In this document: in pieces, positions 46,717 through 59,464 of the stretch
Layout of the letters: each line of letters begins with the position of its first letter
Position numbering within the stretch: the first letter of the stretch is position 1
From: Acanthochlamys bracteata
Taxonomy: Eukaryota > Streptophyta > Magnoliopsida > Pandanales > Velloziaceae
Direction: 5' to 3'
DNA: 64,000 nt
NCBI GenBank assembly: GCA_019914995.1
Contig: CM034137.1
Span: 186,001-250,000 of the forward strand
Made by a program: the position numbers and the translations under genes
The notes under the pieces: model-generated
What the model was told of the DNA's origin: nothing
What the model saw: the letters and a program-made list of their open reading frames with translations, nothing else
Databases searched by the model: none

Positions 46717-48832
46717 ATGTCGATTGCTGTAGGTAGGATGGGAAGCCCGACAGAGTTCTCCGGCGGTTGCCGTCCGGCTTACGAAGAGAGAAGATCGAGC
46801 TCTTCGTCTTCGCCTTCGAGTTCGTCTTCGTCTTCAATTGGAGTAAACAGTGAGGGGTCTCCTGTGATCGAAGGCGGTCAAGGTTCCAGTGAGGAAGGTG
46901 GAGAAGAAGTTCAAAGCAAGTGCAAGGAATCGCTTGATTCCATGGACTCGCTTGAGGAATCTCTCCCTATCAGGTAACCGCTGATTTAAACCCTGATCTT
47001 TCATTCTAGATACTTGATTGATTATTGAATAAGGAATGGATGCAGTTTGTTCAGTATGTTTCGATTTATTGTTTGATTTAGTAAGGTTAATATTTTGATA
47101 TTTGCTATCTGTCATCGATCTGTAAGAGCTTTCCTAGCAATGTGTCGCCGGTAGTGCGTTTATTGTTTTAGAATATGTTGAGGTGCATTAAGTTGAGGAG
47201 ATGCAATAATTTGTGCTGGAGGAATTGTTTGGTAAGAGAAACTGGAACCTGATCAACTGACACGGTGCAAGTTTGATAATTGGAATTGGATGATTGTTGA
47301 ATTGCCATAACCTGCTAGCATGACTTTTCAAATGGTTCGTGAGTAATAAATACAGTTTATGCATGTGGGCATTTGCTACGTAAATGCAATTGTATATTTT
47401 AACAACTTAATATTGGGTTGTAATTGGGGATTTAAATCTCCAGATAGATAATTTCGCTCCATGATGTGAGTAATATAAGATTCTATGCCCAAGAGCATAT
47501 CTGATTTCGAAGGCTGGATGTTGAAGGGCAATTTCGACCACAATCATGACCGTAGAGCCAGCCAAAAGAGCATTACATATTCTTTGTAGGAGCAAACTTT
47601 GAAAATGGAGCCGTTAGAGATTGGTTGTTTGCTTGCCAAACTACACAACTTTGGTAGAAATGCGCATGCAAACATTTTTTACATGTATTTGCATGATTGG
47701 AACACGAGACACACTTGTGCAAGCTACCTTTTATACTAAATTTGACAAACCATGAGATCTACGTCTGGGAAGTGAGAAACATTGAACTCGACAAACGACC
47801 TTTTGTGCATTCTAAGATGGAATCACGTATTCGATGTTGATCTCTTTTCTTTCGATGTTTTTGGCGTGACTTTTGTCAAACTTCTAGGAATCTCTTACTT
47901 AATGCCAGGTTTCCAAGACAAAGAGAGTGGTTGCATCCAAGCAATAACTTCTTGACCACTTAGATCATATGCAAACTTTATCAAACACAAACTACAGCAA
48001 GCTTTAGAAAGAAACGTTCTTGTATACTATTTTTTTGTTTCATTTCCTCACAATTGATTAAGTACCAGAGATGGTATGCTTAGTGAACCTGATTCTTACC
48101 ATTTATATTTGGATTGCGGATCTTACTATAGAAATATTTGAGAAACTTTCTGCTTGAAAGTGATGCATTGACACTAGGTTTTGTGTGCCTTCTATTAGTC
48201 AGTGAGGTTTGAACTACATATTTTCGCATGTTGATTTTGCAATATTAAATTCTTGAAAGTAAACTAACAGCAAGCGAAACTGAAGAGAAACTACACCCAT
48301 AAAGTAAATGATTGCTAGAATTTTCTGCATATGGTGGTTACAGTGTTTGTTTCTTTTCTTCAGCAGGGGCATATCCAGTTTTTATAATGGTAAATCAAAA
48401 TCCTTCACGAGCTTGATGGATGCTATGTGCTCGTCTTCTGCTAAGGATCTTGGGAAACCTGAGAACATTTTCACCCGCAAGCGCAAGAACATCCTTGCTT
48501 ACAAGAATCTACGGGAGAGACCCAACAACAACCATTCCCAAAGCACTGGAAACAGTATTTGTAAAAGGCATAGCAATTCAATCCACAGCACATTACCTCC
48601 ACCAGTTAGCATAAGCAGCACTGATTGTAAGTGCACCAGTAGCGTAGAGGAGCACAATAAGGTTCGAGATCTTCCACCCTTGCCCCCATCTGGTAAACCC
48701 AAAGGGACTGGTGCTCAGCAAAGTAGCCGTTTCCAGCCAAGATCATTTTCATTAACGGATCTTCACAGCATGGTTGACTTGCAACAACCTTTGAATTGCT
48801 CTGGCAGTGAGAAGCAGAGGAGGTTGTGCTAG
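46717..48832 (+). CDS. OXS3: OXIDATIVE STRESS 3-like protein
   Basis: Plant OXS3 family: small nuclear chromatin-associated proteins linked to tolerance of heavy metals and oxidative stress. Two exons, 46717-46973 and 48367-48832, give 240 residues; the intron is 1,393 bases. The family signature spans the junction: SMDSLEESLPIR then RGISSFYNGKSKSFTSLMDA, followed by KPENIFTRKRKNILAYKN. The N-terminus is a Ser/Glu-rich low-complexity region (a run of Ser around residues 27-40); the C-terminus has LPPLPPSGKPKG and RSFSLTDLHSMVDLQ. The start is the ATG at 46717; a second at 46738 is possible. The acceptor is a cagcag pair, allowing one extra Ser codon. Closest to uncharacterised OXS3-like members; function inferred from family. 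Confidence 0.85.
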
Positions 48833-49802
48833 TCAAGGCTTTTGCTTGCTTTGGTTACTCAGTTTTATTTGGGTCACAAGCTTATGATAACCATAGTTGC
48901 AGTTGTTCATGTTGGGAAGCCTTGTAGAGTTACCTGAAGGTCTTGTAAGATATATCTAAGTGTTTTCCCCTCTTTGCTCGAGCTAGTGTTTGGTTGTCCA
49001 AACCATCTTGAGATGTAAATCAATGATTTTAAGTATTCAGTTTTATTTTGGTGTTCAATTTAGGTGGTTTTGATTTATATTGGTCAGGCAGCATGGTTTT
49101 AAGGAATTCATTATTGTTGCCTGCTATTCATTGCCTGCAGTCTTGGGATGATCTTGTTATCATTTGTGTCCTGGTTTTATATGCTAGATATATGAAACTA
49201 AATCTGTTGATTCCTGGTGCAGCAAAACGCACTGTTTGCAGCATGAATCTATAGGAAAGCATAAGCTTGATGACTTCCTAGTTCCTGCTATTCCAGGCGA
49301 AAACAATAAAGCAACGGTAAGATAAATTCACTTGATCTGAGTAGAGAAGACTTCAAAAGCTCAACAATCACATCAACAATGGTATCATATATATTTTTTA
49401 CAAGGGTTGCAACATGAGGACTAAAACAACTCATTCAATGATACAGATGTTTATTGAATGTCTGAGTCCGTAAACTTGACATAAATGATTACGACGAAAG
49501 TGCCGCAGGTCGCTTAAATCTATCAACACCTTTTATGTCTTCACATTATTTATGTACGCTATCCACACGAGCTAGAAACAGACTGGCAGGTTGTTATGCG
49601 ATAGTAACTGATACCCATATGTTGCCACGGTACTGCAGTTGCATGCACAGCAGATACCTTGAAGGAAACTTCATTGACATCATCTAGAGTAACTTCAGCG
49701 CCACATCCACCACCACAACCTCTGCTTTTTTAAGCTGCAGCTATACTATTTTTTATCATGTACCACCACAACTGGTGTCACACCCACTACTTTCTGCGCT
49801 TG
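48833..49802. other. Interval between convergent OXS3-like and GRDP genes
   Basis: 3' UTRs of both genes. On the minus strand, 49721-49559 is an open frame with a Gly-Cys start that may be a last GRDP exon. Otherwise nothing recognised. Confidence 0.5.
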
Positions 49803-52800
49803 TCACAATTTGTTGCCAAAGCCGCCTCCGCAACCACTGCCACAGCCTCCGCCTTCTCTGCTTGGCAAGATTCTATTGCCACAGCCACTACCACAGCCGC
49901 CACCACAACTGCTGCCACATCCCCCTCCCTCTTTGGTAGTTGTATCGGCTATCATTCGGCTTCCACAACCACCTCCACATCCTCCACCACAGCCACCACC
50001 ACATCCGCTGCTACACCCCTCTCCCTCTTTGCCATTTACTATATTAGCACAGTCCCCATTCCTTGTGGGTACCTTGGTTCCCGTAAAGCCTTCTGCCAAC
50101 AGACTTGAAGCTGCTTTGTTCAAATTCTGGGTATTATTTACGCCTCCCGAGTTAATATCAGTAACATTCTTTTCCTCAGGCTTCCAATGACCATAGTCTT
50201 TCTTCATGAGCATGTCCAAGAATATGAATGCTAACAGGATAGCAGGCAGCACATAAGATGCTTGATTGACCTGTACATAGAAAGTACCACCGGTGCTCCA
50301 ATGAGAAGGCAAAAATCAGAATGTCAACCAGTTAATATTAGGGACCAATGCTACCTCAATAAGGCCAGTTTTGAAGTCAATCAATGCAACTGCCTTGCCG
50401 TATGGGTCCTCGAATGAGAACTCTACAACTGTAAAAAAGTCTTGCTCCCTTAGTGCGGTTTTGCCTTTACGTTCATATTCAAGCTTACTTCCAGAGAAGA
50501 TTTTGACCTGGTTCACAAAACAATCTTAGAATTCACTTACCTTGTGTAGGCCCATCCTATGTTATTGAACCTACAGCAAGAACTCCACCATGTTTGAATG
50601 ATGGAATAATGTTGCTCTAGCTGTAAACCTCTTTAGTCAAGAGGAGGTTATTTCTCAGATGCTACTGCTTAATCACATCAGTGAATACTGCAAAAGTTAT
50701 TTAGTGACAATCTCTTAAAGCGGTGAAAGAAATATCTACGTGCACTGTGATCTCAGTTCAGAATACATGACAAACACAAGCAAAGTGACTGTTTTTTTAC
50801 TTTAGAGTTCAATAGATTGTCTACCTGTTTCTCACCACTGAGTTCAAATGCAGGGCCATTCTCGCTTGTTTCATTTTTAGTGTGGAGGGTGAAATTCGAG
50901 CTCCTCAGCAACCACACATTTCCAGCATATTCTGCCAGGAGGCACAGTTCTTTCCAGAACCTGCTCACTCCAACAACCTCTCTCTTAGGAGATTTGTCGT
51001 TCTTCTCATTCTTTCTGACACCCAAAAAAAAAAAGAAGAAAAGAAAACAATAGACAAAAATCATAGATAATCATGTCCTTTAAGTTCATGACTAGGGATA
51101 GTAGCTGTCTGAAACTGTAGTTGCTTGAAGATCTGAATTGTTATAGCCAAAAGAAGCAACAATAACATAAAAAATAATACCTCATTTTAAGACTGACGAT
51201 TTCCTTGCCATTTTCCTCCAGAAAGCGCGTCCAACTATTACTCTGCCGTGCCTTTCTAGGAAGTTGGAAGAAACATGAATTCGTGGAAACCAAAGGCGAC
51301 CTGATCCAGTGAAGTACATAAGAAGCGGGAACTGGAGTAGTGAAAGAGGCGGCAACATGAAGAAGGAGAGGATGTTTTCCTTTGTCGCTGGAGTCAGTTT
51401 TCAACTCAAACCACTTCTCAACAAAAAGTTCGGAGTTTGGAAGGAGTAGTTCTTTCAGAGAAACCGAAGTTTTCCCAATTGTTATTGCTGGACTTGATGG
51501 TGTGGACCTGCACATGAGGGCCAAGACCAGCTCTCCAGAAGGTTCACACTCAAAACCAGCTACCTGCTTCTGCTGAACTTTTGAAGAAATATTGAGAGTG
51601 CAACATCCATCGAAAAACTTATCTGGTCTTTTCTTATTACAAATTACAAACAGTTCTCCTACGTGATCAGGTGGAAGATATTTTATTCTTACAATCTCCA
51701 AAAGAACCTAAAAATGGAAACCAAATCATAAATAAGACAAGAACATAAGAGTAATGGGGCAGTCTTCATAATATTCCTGCATTCAGGAAAAGACATTCGC
51801 AAGTTCAAAAGTATAAAATAGGAAGCACGTCAGTGCTAGTTACTATTTTCCGTAAAGCAAAATTGGTATATCAAACATAGCATACAAAGTCAGTAACACA
51901 TACAATGAAAATTAGCAACCCCAATGACATCTTATGTTTAGCATTAAAAGTTCTACTTGAAACCGTAACTTATTTTCAATTGTAAAAGAAGAAACTTGGT
52001 GTTAGCTATGATCAAGTTGATATCTTAACTGCCATTTGGTATTCAGTTTACCAAATGGTTGCAGGTGAGGCAGTGAGGGATTATTCTAACAATACCTTGT
52101 GCTTTCATAGGTCCATGAAACAAATAGGGCCTTCACAAGAAACTAGAGGCATAAGTAGCAACTAAGGAATGCGTATTCTTCAATTAATTATGTGTTATAT
52201 TTGAAAACTTTTCTCAAAACATAGACAGTCAAAACTTCTCTATTTGCGTTTCCTAGCGAATAGAAGTCTAATGACAAAAGGAGCAGGTCCAATGTCTTAT
52301 ACCTCCACAACCAATGTTTCAGAAAGAGGTAAAGATTGGTCATAGTTGTTGCCAAGCTTAAGCTTAGAACTATTCTCGTCCTTGAAATTGTATGCATGAG
52401 TGGCTGGTAGAGCAGTTGGTTGGGTCCCTCTGTACATTGCCCCTGCCCTCCAATACCTCAGACCAAATGTATCCTCATATAGCTTAGTAGTGTCAGTGAA
52501 TCCGGTATCAAGCCTTTTCCCTTTAGATCTGTCAGAGTCTGTATCGTCATGCTCAAATACCCTACCAAATAATTTCTCAGTATCATTGCAGTAAGCAAGT
52601 GGTTGCAGTTGGTGAGAATGCCATATAAGATCAATGTCATAAGTTGGTACACAGAAGAGCTTTAAGGATCTCTCCTGGCGTATCCTGACTACGTGTAGAA
52701 ATCCTTTATATCTTGCTACAGCATCACCAAGGAAGCCGTCATCATTCATGGTTGGTCGTGCAACCTGTCCAAAGGAAGCAGTGAGGCTCCAGATAAGATG

Positions 52801-54537
52801 CAGAAATAAACTTAGTTATGACATGAAGTAAGAAAAGGATGCAAATAAAAACAATAATCATACACTGCCAAGGATAGCCTTTTACAATAAAAGTTCGATC
52901 TGTTTAACACAGAATGCCCTAGGGTGATGAGGTTTCCATAGCGCAAGGTCTTGGAAATCTCAATTTATGCAAACTTAGAGTGGTGTCTCCACTAACTTTG
53001 ACTGCTGAATCTATGTTGCTAGAAGCAGATATTACAGTGCTACTAGATGAGTCTCTCTTGACATTTTAACATCTCATCACAAATTTGTAAGTACGACAAG
53101 AATCATTGAACAAGTTATGAGATATATATTTCCCTGTTCCTTTCCAAAGTGATTCAAGTGAAGGAATTATTTTGATCTTTGTATCAATGTTTGGCTACAT
53201 AAAAAAGTCTTAGGCCATAACTTACAGCCTTTCTGCTACATGCTTTTTTGAACTTCATCATGGCTACAAAAGTAATCTCATAATTAACCCTTGCATTTAA
53301 TTTGTCCCTTAATTGATGACAAGCCACAATGGGTTCACGAGAGTAATGACATATCAAGCCATGCCGTGACATGTGTCATTCTAATTATGAATTTAGAGGC
53401 GTTAAAATAAGAAAATTTTGATGCTAGACATTTAGCAATAGGATTGAGCCAAGGTAAGGACAACTAGAAGTATATTTTTGTTTTATGAGAGAATAACCAT
53501 CCTCCAATATCTGCAACTTGATCTTTGAAACAAAAGATAGAGATCAAGGTTCTTACAATCGAACAGACTATGTTATTGTAACTAGGCTGCTTTATATTGA
53601 AGAATCAATAAATTCATCAAACCTACCTGGTAATAAAAAGAGCATTGCCTCTTAACAGCTGAAACCAAATCATATGTTATGCCCACAACATCTGCAGAAA
53701 CGTCTGAAGAACCTGAATTTTTCAATGAACTTGAATCTGTAAAGTAGCTGTGCTCAAGTTCAAAAGGCTCCTCAGGGTATAGTGTGTTCCACTTATCAAT
53801 CATTTGGCTCTTTGAGTGTTCTGCCAGTGAAGACTCCACATTTTTGGTGTCCAGAATCCTTCCAAAAATTTTCCGACAGTCCCTTTTATATTGAGCCTGG
53901 ACAGTGAGCCAACAAGGTGTGTTCATCAAACATAAAAAGGATAAAAGGATTTCAATTAAAGAAAAAAAAGGTATAACAGGCATAGAAAATTATTTCAGTC
54001 ATGAAGCGTACTGGATTAAGACGATGACAGTGCCATATCCATTCACAATCAAGAGGGACTGCAATGGAGTCCTCTGAAGCGGATTCACTGTGTTTGGCCA
54101 GCAATGGAAGCCAGCAGTTCTTGTACCTACGAATACCATACATAGATCATAATTAATTAACAGATTTTTTCTTTTTGTTGCTCTTGCTTTCATGTCAACG
54201 CAGTGATTTAGCATCACAGTTTCCCCATCTATTAAAAACTAAATTATAACTCAAGAGACTCCTCCTTACAGATTTTGAGCTGCAATCAAACATCAAGTGG
54301 AGCTAAATCCTCATCAGAAAAAGAAGCTAATGAACTTTAAATGCCAATCATCATCTGAAAATGCGGTGAGTAAATATACCTATGGATTGCCCGGTCTAAA
54401 CCAGGTCCCTCATACAGCCACCTTCGCCTATCAACAGCAGCAAGAAACTTAAGCTGCTTCTTTGCTGCAGCCATCAGGTCTACCCCGAAGGTGATTTTCT
54501 GAGCTTCCAGCCATTCGAGTTCCTGTTCCTTCTCCAT
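49803..54537 (-). CDS. GRDP1: Glycine-rich domain-containing protein (DUF1399), GRDP1/2-like
   Basis: Eight exons on the minus strand: 54537-54380, 54126-54012, 53896-53627, 52764-52303, 51707-51181, 51014-50825, 50507-50355, 50270-49803; 780 residues. Plant GRDPs take part in stress and auxin-linked growth responses; the biochemical role is unknown. The DUF1399 region covers about the first 330 residues, with paired His/Trp motifs (DCEWIWHCHRLNPAQY; DIDLIWHSHQLQPLAY). A C2-like middle region follows (LLEIVRIKYLPPDHVGELFV). Near the C-terminus is one hydrophobic segment (SYVLPAILLAFIFLDML, about 630-647), then a low-complexity Gly-Cys tail from about 709 (GCSSGCGGGCGGGCGGGCG). The tail ends at FGNKL, but a splice-compatible path could replace the last codons by a further exon. 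The putative RNA-binding motif reported for some relatives is not obvious here. Confidence 0.9.
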
Positions 54538-56204
54538 CTTTCACTAACGAAAAGCATAAGAATTAAATGTCAATGATTTGATCAAACGATTACTAACAGC
54601 ACAGCAACAACACGGCTGACAGCTGATAAACTGCGTTGCTCCGTACTAGGAATAATTTCAACCAAATTTTCAACAATCCGAAACCAAAAAAAAAAAATCT
54701 AACCGGTTGTCGTGAATGATTTATACAAGGATTACACTACATGAATCTTAAAAGCAAACGAATCGCAGAGCAGAGAGGTAGGTATACATCCTTAGTGAAT
54801 TTTCAATAATATAAATCGATTGAACTGGATTAAGAACGCAAGAAATTAAAGAAGACGAAAATCACAGAGAAGATGGATGGATACCTTCTTTTTATGCAAT
54901 AGAAAGTTTGGACGGAATTGCAGAAAAGGTATATTGCTTACTTATAAGAAATTGCAAGAGGGAAATTAACTAAATTCAAGGGCCAAAAGTGTCTTTTCAA
55001 GGAAATTAACTTAAAGATCTTCTTATGCATTGCACGCATAGTTGAAGCAAAAGATTTCGCAGGATGAGCTAATGATATAAAATAAATTTTTATAAAAAAT
55101 ATTTTAAATTTTAAAATAAAATTTATTTTTGTTTAAAAAATAATAATAAATTTTATGAAATATATTTTTAATTTTTAAAAATATTATTAAAATATTATTA
55201 AAAAGGTATTAAATAAAAATTAGAAAGAAATAAAGTTAAAAATTACTCTGAAGTCTAAACATTCTCACCAACGCAATGCTTTGTAAAATGTTGCAAACCA
55301 ACTGTACTACCAAAGGATGTAGTACATCTTCAGTACAAAACAAATTACAAAAGATTGTAGCTACCAAAAATTTTATCGCTGCAATTTAACATTTTAAGAA
55401 GCAAACTAACTGCAGTTCCGTGCCGCGGCAGAGAAGCGTGCGTTTTGCTTTTCATTTTTTAACAAAATTTTTAACTTTTAATTATATATTTTTTCATATA
55501 TATTTTATAAATATTTAAAAATTTTATTTAAAAATATAAAAAATATAAAAAAAGTCTACGTAAGAATATTTTTTATTATATTTTAAAAGTAAAAAAAAGA
55601 TATATTTATCTTATAAATAAAGTGAGAAATCAATTTAAAAATTAAAATTAAAAATATTTAATAAAAAATAAAATTATATATTAATTTAATATTTATAGTA
55701 ATTTTTAAAATTAAAATTATAAAAAAAATTTATAAATAAAAATATCTTATTTTAATTTATTTTATATTTAAAGTGAGTTTAAAAAAAAATATGTTTGAAG
55801 TGTTGATAAATACGCTCAAAATAAAACTTATTTAAAAATTTTTTTTTTTCTATTTTGAAATAATTTTATTTCATAAATAATTAAATAAAATTTTTTTGGT
55901 ACTTAAGCATCAACAACATACCTTCAAAATAATGCTCTAAGTCACTATTACAAAACCAGACAGCTTTATTCATGAAAAACTTCGTACTGCAGATTACAAA
56001 ACCATCCATACCAAGAACACACTTAATTTCATGCAAGTCCTGCCATTAACTACTGCAAGTAAATTACGTTTACAAAGCTTGCAACTTGGGAATTGCAAGT
56101 TGGGCTTAATTGTAGGCCTTATAGGCCTGGGTCATGGGCTTTCAAACGGGACTGTAAAGACGCTATATACGATTGTTCTGGAGTTGAAGCTTCGATCGCC
56201 GGAG
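54538..56204. other. Intergenic between divergent GRDP and SPL2-like genes
   Basis: GRDP leader region, then AT-rich repeat blocks (about 55075-55255, 55440-55640 and 55640-55900) with the same poly-A/T words as the other MITE-like copies, and the SPL2-like promoter. TGGGCTT-like words occur near 56100-56145. Confidence 0.5.
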
Positions 56205-59200
56205 ATGTCTTCGCGCGACGCTGCAGCGGCAACCGCCGTCGTGCAGGTTGCGTCAGTGTGCGACGGCGCATTAGCAGGCGTAGTTCTAGGTTTCTTCGCC
56301 TTCCAGACTTGGGTTAAATACTTCTCTACGACCTCTGCTCTCCGACGAATCCGCTCTGCTCCCTCCGCCCGTGTCTACGATCTCCGGGATCTAATCCCCG
56401 ATGAGTCCTCCAACTCCAAAGAAGATGGCGGAGGTGGCTTCTTCGTTGTTGTTCGCGGTGTGGTTCAGCCGCGCGCCACCGTTGAGGCCACGTGGTCGAG
56501 CTCTAAGATGAACGGGGCAATTATCTCTCAGGGCTCCGGGGAACGAGCCGTTGTTGTCCAGCGCACTCAAACGGTAACTATTACCCCCTTTCTCTCTATC
56601 CTTCTACTTCTCTTATTTCAGTTAGTGCAGTTGATTTGTTCAGGGCTATGTTTATGGTTAATTCAAGGTATTGGTGGGGATTGGCTTTCCTATATGGCAA
56701 TTTATCAATGATTTGATGAAATGTTCGAGAAAATGCTCTGTATTGACACTTGACATTTGATTTTGAGAAATTTGAGGTTATTGCGGTCTTGAACTGAATT
56801 TTAGCAATGCTGGTGTGAGTGTATCTGAGAGGAACGCTTTAGAGTTCTTTGTCATGAAGTTAGACTCTAGGAGAAATGCTAACTGGATGACAGAGAGTGA
56901 TTGGAATGTGAATCTAGGCATAGTTATCTGCATTCTAGGTAATTTTCTTTTCCTTATGTTTTTCTGGTAGATGGGTGAGCAATATTCATACAGAAGTTGC
57001 CAAGGACAAGTTAGCTCCAAGATGAAGTTGCCAACACAGAAGAGACATCTTAGGATCTGAAATATTGCATTGTTGAGTCATTTTCTCTTTTCGTCTAGTG
57101 GAGACAGATTGTTTTACATGCACTGTCTGACAGTCTATCATAGTTTACACTGAAGTTCTTTCATCTAGAGTCTATCTGTTTGCTATTAGGATTTTCCTTT
57201 CCATTTGCTAGATGTTTCCCCATTCTTGTCTATTGTGTTTTCCATGTACTTGTCATCATGTCTAATTAATTATAATGTTGCTTTGAAGTGCTTGTATAAT
57301 GAGTGGAGAGGAATCTTTGGATGGACCTTTGATCTTCATGCAATCTTTGCAAAGTCTTGGAAGGAGCATAGGTCAACATCATTAAAATCAGTAAGATCAT
57401 TGTTACTGTTAGAGCTATTTCCTTTCTAGTTACAGACGACTCTTGTACTCAATAGTTTATGCAAATCGGTAGGTTCCTTTTACCCTGGTGGAGGATAGTC
57501 CATCGCCTCGTGCAGCGTTCATTCATGAGAATGATCCATCACCTCGTCCAGCTTTCATCCATGTTAACTTGGATGGCTCACACCATAAACTCCCTCTCGT
57601 CACTGCTTACCATCATATGCACCCTATCAGTAACCCTTATACATTGTTTCAGGCCATTTTTGGGCAAGGGTTTCCAGTAAGTAATAGTTTTCTTCTAAAG
57701 CCATTTTGTCAATTAGTTCCATGCATTCTCTATACTTCTCCACCTGTATGTTTTCCATGTTTCATTCTCTTTTATTGCACGCTTCATGAAGGTTGCTATC
57801 CTGGACGAAGAAAAGATTCTTCCTGTTGGAAGGGAAATTACTGCTGTTGGAATGTGTAGGATCCGAGGTGAAGCTCTAGAGATTATTTCATGCAAGGAGC
57901 TTCCGCTTTTCTTGTATGCCCTCTACATAAGCTTATACACATTTTATTTGTTCTACTTTATCTCTCCTGGTAGTGGAAATCCCGACTACATCATTTCTTT
58001 GTCCTTGCTTTTACTTTTGTCCTAATGTAGAGTTGTTTACTATTTTACAACTGTAAGTGCGTACGCTCTATAGCAGAAGTAATAGTCTAATGCGACCTAT
58101 GCAGTATAATTGCTTCCCCTATAAAGAGGTTATTTTTAACTCAAGAGGTTATTTAGTGCTATTCTATTGACTTTAGTTTGCATGAGATCCTTTAGATGGG
58201 TTAGGTCACCATAACTGCCTATGTCTAGAGTGCTAACTATCCATTATTACTTCTCTCACAGTAGTTTCATATTCTCTGAAATTGTTTTGTGCTGTCGTAA
58301 TTTTTTTATTGAACTTTTTTGGTAATGGTGGTTTCTATCTGCAGGACTGATATGACGAAGGGAGAGATTGAAGTTGATCTTGCTAAGACTAGTCGAATTC
58401 TGCTGTGGACTGGAATCGCACTTGGATCATTTTCTATCGGTATATTGGGCTATGCTATTGTAAGGTAAGCTAAGAATGACAAGGCAATTGTTTGAGTTAG
58501 TAATAATCTCATGCTGCTCTGGTATGCTTATTGGTTTATCCATTCAATGATTCATGCTTTGTTTAGTTGTACAGAAAACGTAAATCTACTGAGGAAATTG
58601 GATGGACAGATTTGTGGGGCGTCATATGTTTTTTGTTTTAGCTTCATGTACCTTGGCATAGCACTTATAATAAAGAACTGCATAGCACTTATCGTTTACA
58701 TTGGCATAGCAGCTGTTAAATATGATATTAAGCATATGAAAAATGCAAATAAACCTTTTATGGAGTATTACTGAGCTTGGACCTGGATAAGTGTGTTCTC
58801 TCATTTGTTACATTTGCTTTAAAGTTGAAATGTCTGTTCCTTGAATTTCATGTAGCACCTTGTGTCTCTAGTCTTGTTGTTGTACGAGTCATCTATTTAT
58901 TGCTCGAAGAAATTCATATGAGTGAGAGAAGCAAGCGGAGAAAGATTTATGTAGTGACTCAAAACTGATGCAAACAAAAACTGATATGGTGATACAACAA
59001 GGCCATGTCCCTATGGAAGTATAGCAAATAAGCAAATTATATCTAGTTTAATGTAGAAAAGTTTCATCACATTGGAAGGGGATGTTTCTAGTCTAAGCAT
59101 CAGAATATGCTGAAAATCACTCTTTGCATTTGTGATTGGAAGCAACTAAGTGTCTTGATGCCAAGATTTACATTGCCGCAGGTACTGGCATAGATGGAAA

Positions 59201-59464
59201 GAATGGAGCCAGCAGAGGCAACGGAATCACAATGTAGGCAGGGAGGTTCAAGAGCATAGAGCTACTGATGACGACTCAGGGGATGTACCAGAGGGACAAC
59301 TATGCGTTATCTGCCTCATGAGGCGAAGGAGATGTGCTTTTATTCCGTGTGGACATCTTGTTTGTTGCCCTGACTGCACTCTGTCTGTGGAGCGTGAGTC
59401 ATCACCAAAGTGCCCTGTTTGTAGACAAAGCATCCGATCTTTTGTCAGGATTTATGAGTCTTGA
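56205..59464 (+). CDS. SPL2: SP1-like RING E3 ubiquitin ligase, SPL2 type
   Basis: Organelle outer-membrane E3 ligase of the SP1/MUL1 (MAPL) family; SP1 itself regulates chloroplast protein import. Six exons, 56205-56573, 57289-57390, 57473-57676, 57792-57913, 58345-58464, 59182-59464, give 399 residues. An N-terminal hydrophobic segment (GALAGVVLGFFAFQTWV) precedes the intermembrane domain (FFVVVRGVVQPR; QRTQT; VPFTLVED; EKILPVGREITAVGM). The second membrane span is LLWTGIALGSFSIGILGYAI. The RING is C-terminal, C347-x2-C350, C362-x-H364, C367, C371, C383-x2-C386, in CVICLMRRRRCAFIPCGHLV. All zinc ligands are present. Similarity to SPL2 is greater than to SP1. The start at 56205 (MSSRDAA) fits the family better than an in-frame ATG 174 bases upstream. 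Exon 3 contains an in-frame tandem duplication of 12 codons. Confidence 0.9.
57491..57562 (+). repeat. 36-bp tandem duplication inside SPL2-like exon 3
   Basis: Two units, 57491-57526 and 57527-57562, encode EDSPSPRAAFIH and ENDPSPRPAFIH. The reading frame is kept. Confidence 0.8.

Noticed and set aside
49810..50190. Proline-rich plus-strand ORF
   Set aside because: It is the mirror of the Gly-Cys tail of the GRDP gene; the minus strand has matching exon joins over eight exons.
56031..56204. Upstream in-frame ATG for the SPL2-like protein
   Set aside because: The extra 58 residues do not resemble the family N-terminus; the ATG at 56205 gives the expected start.
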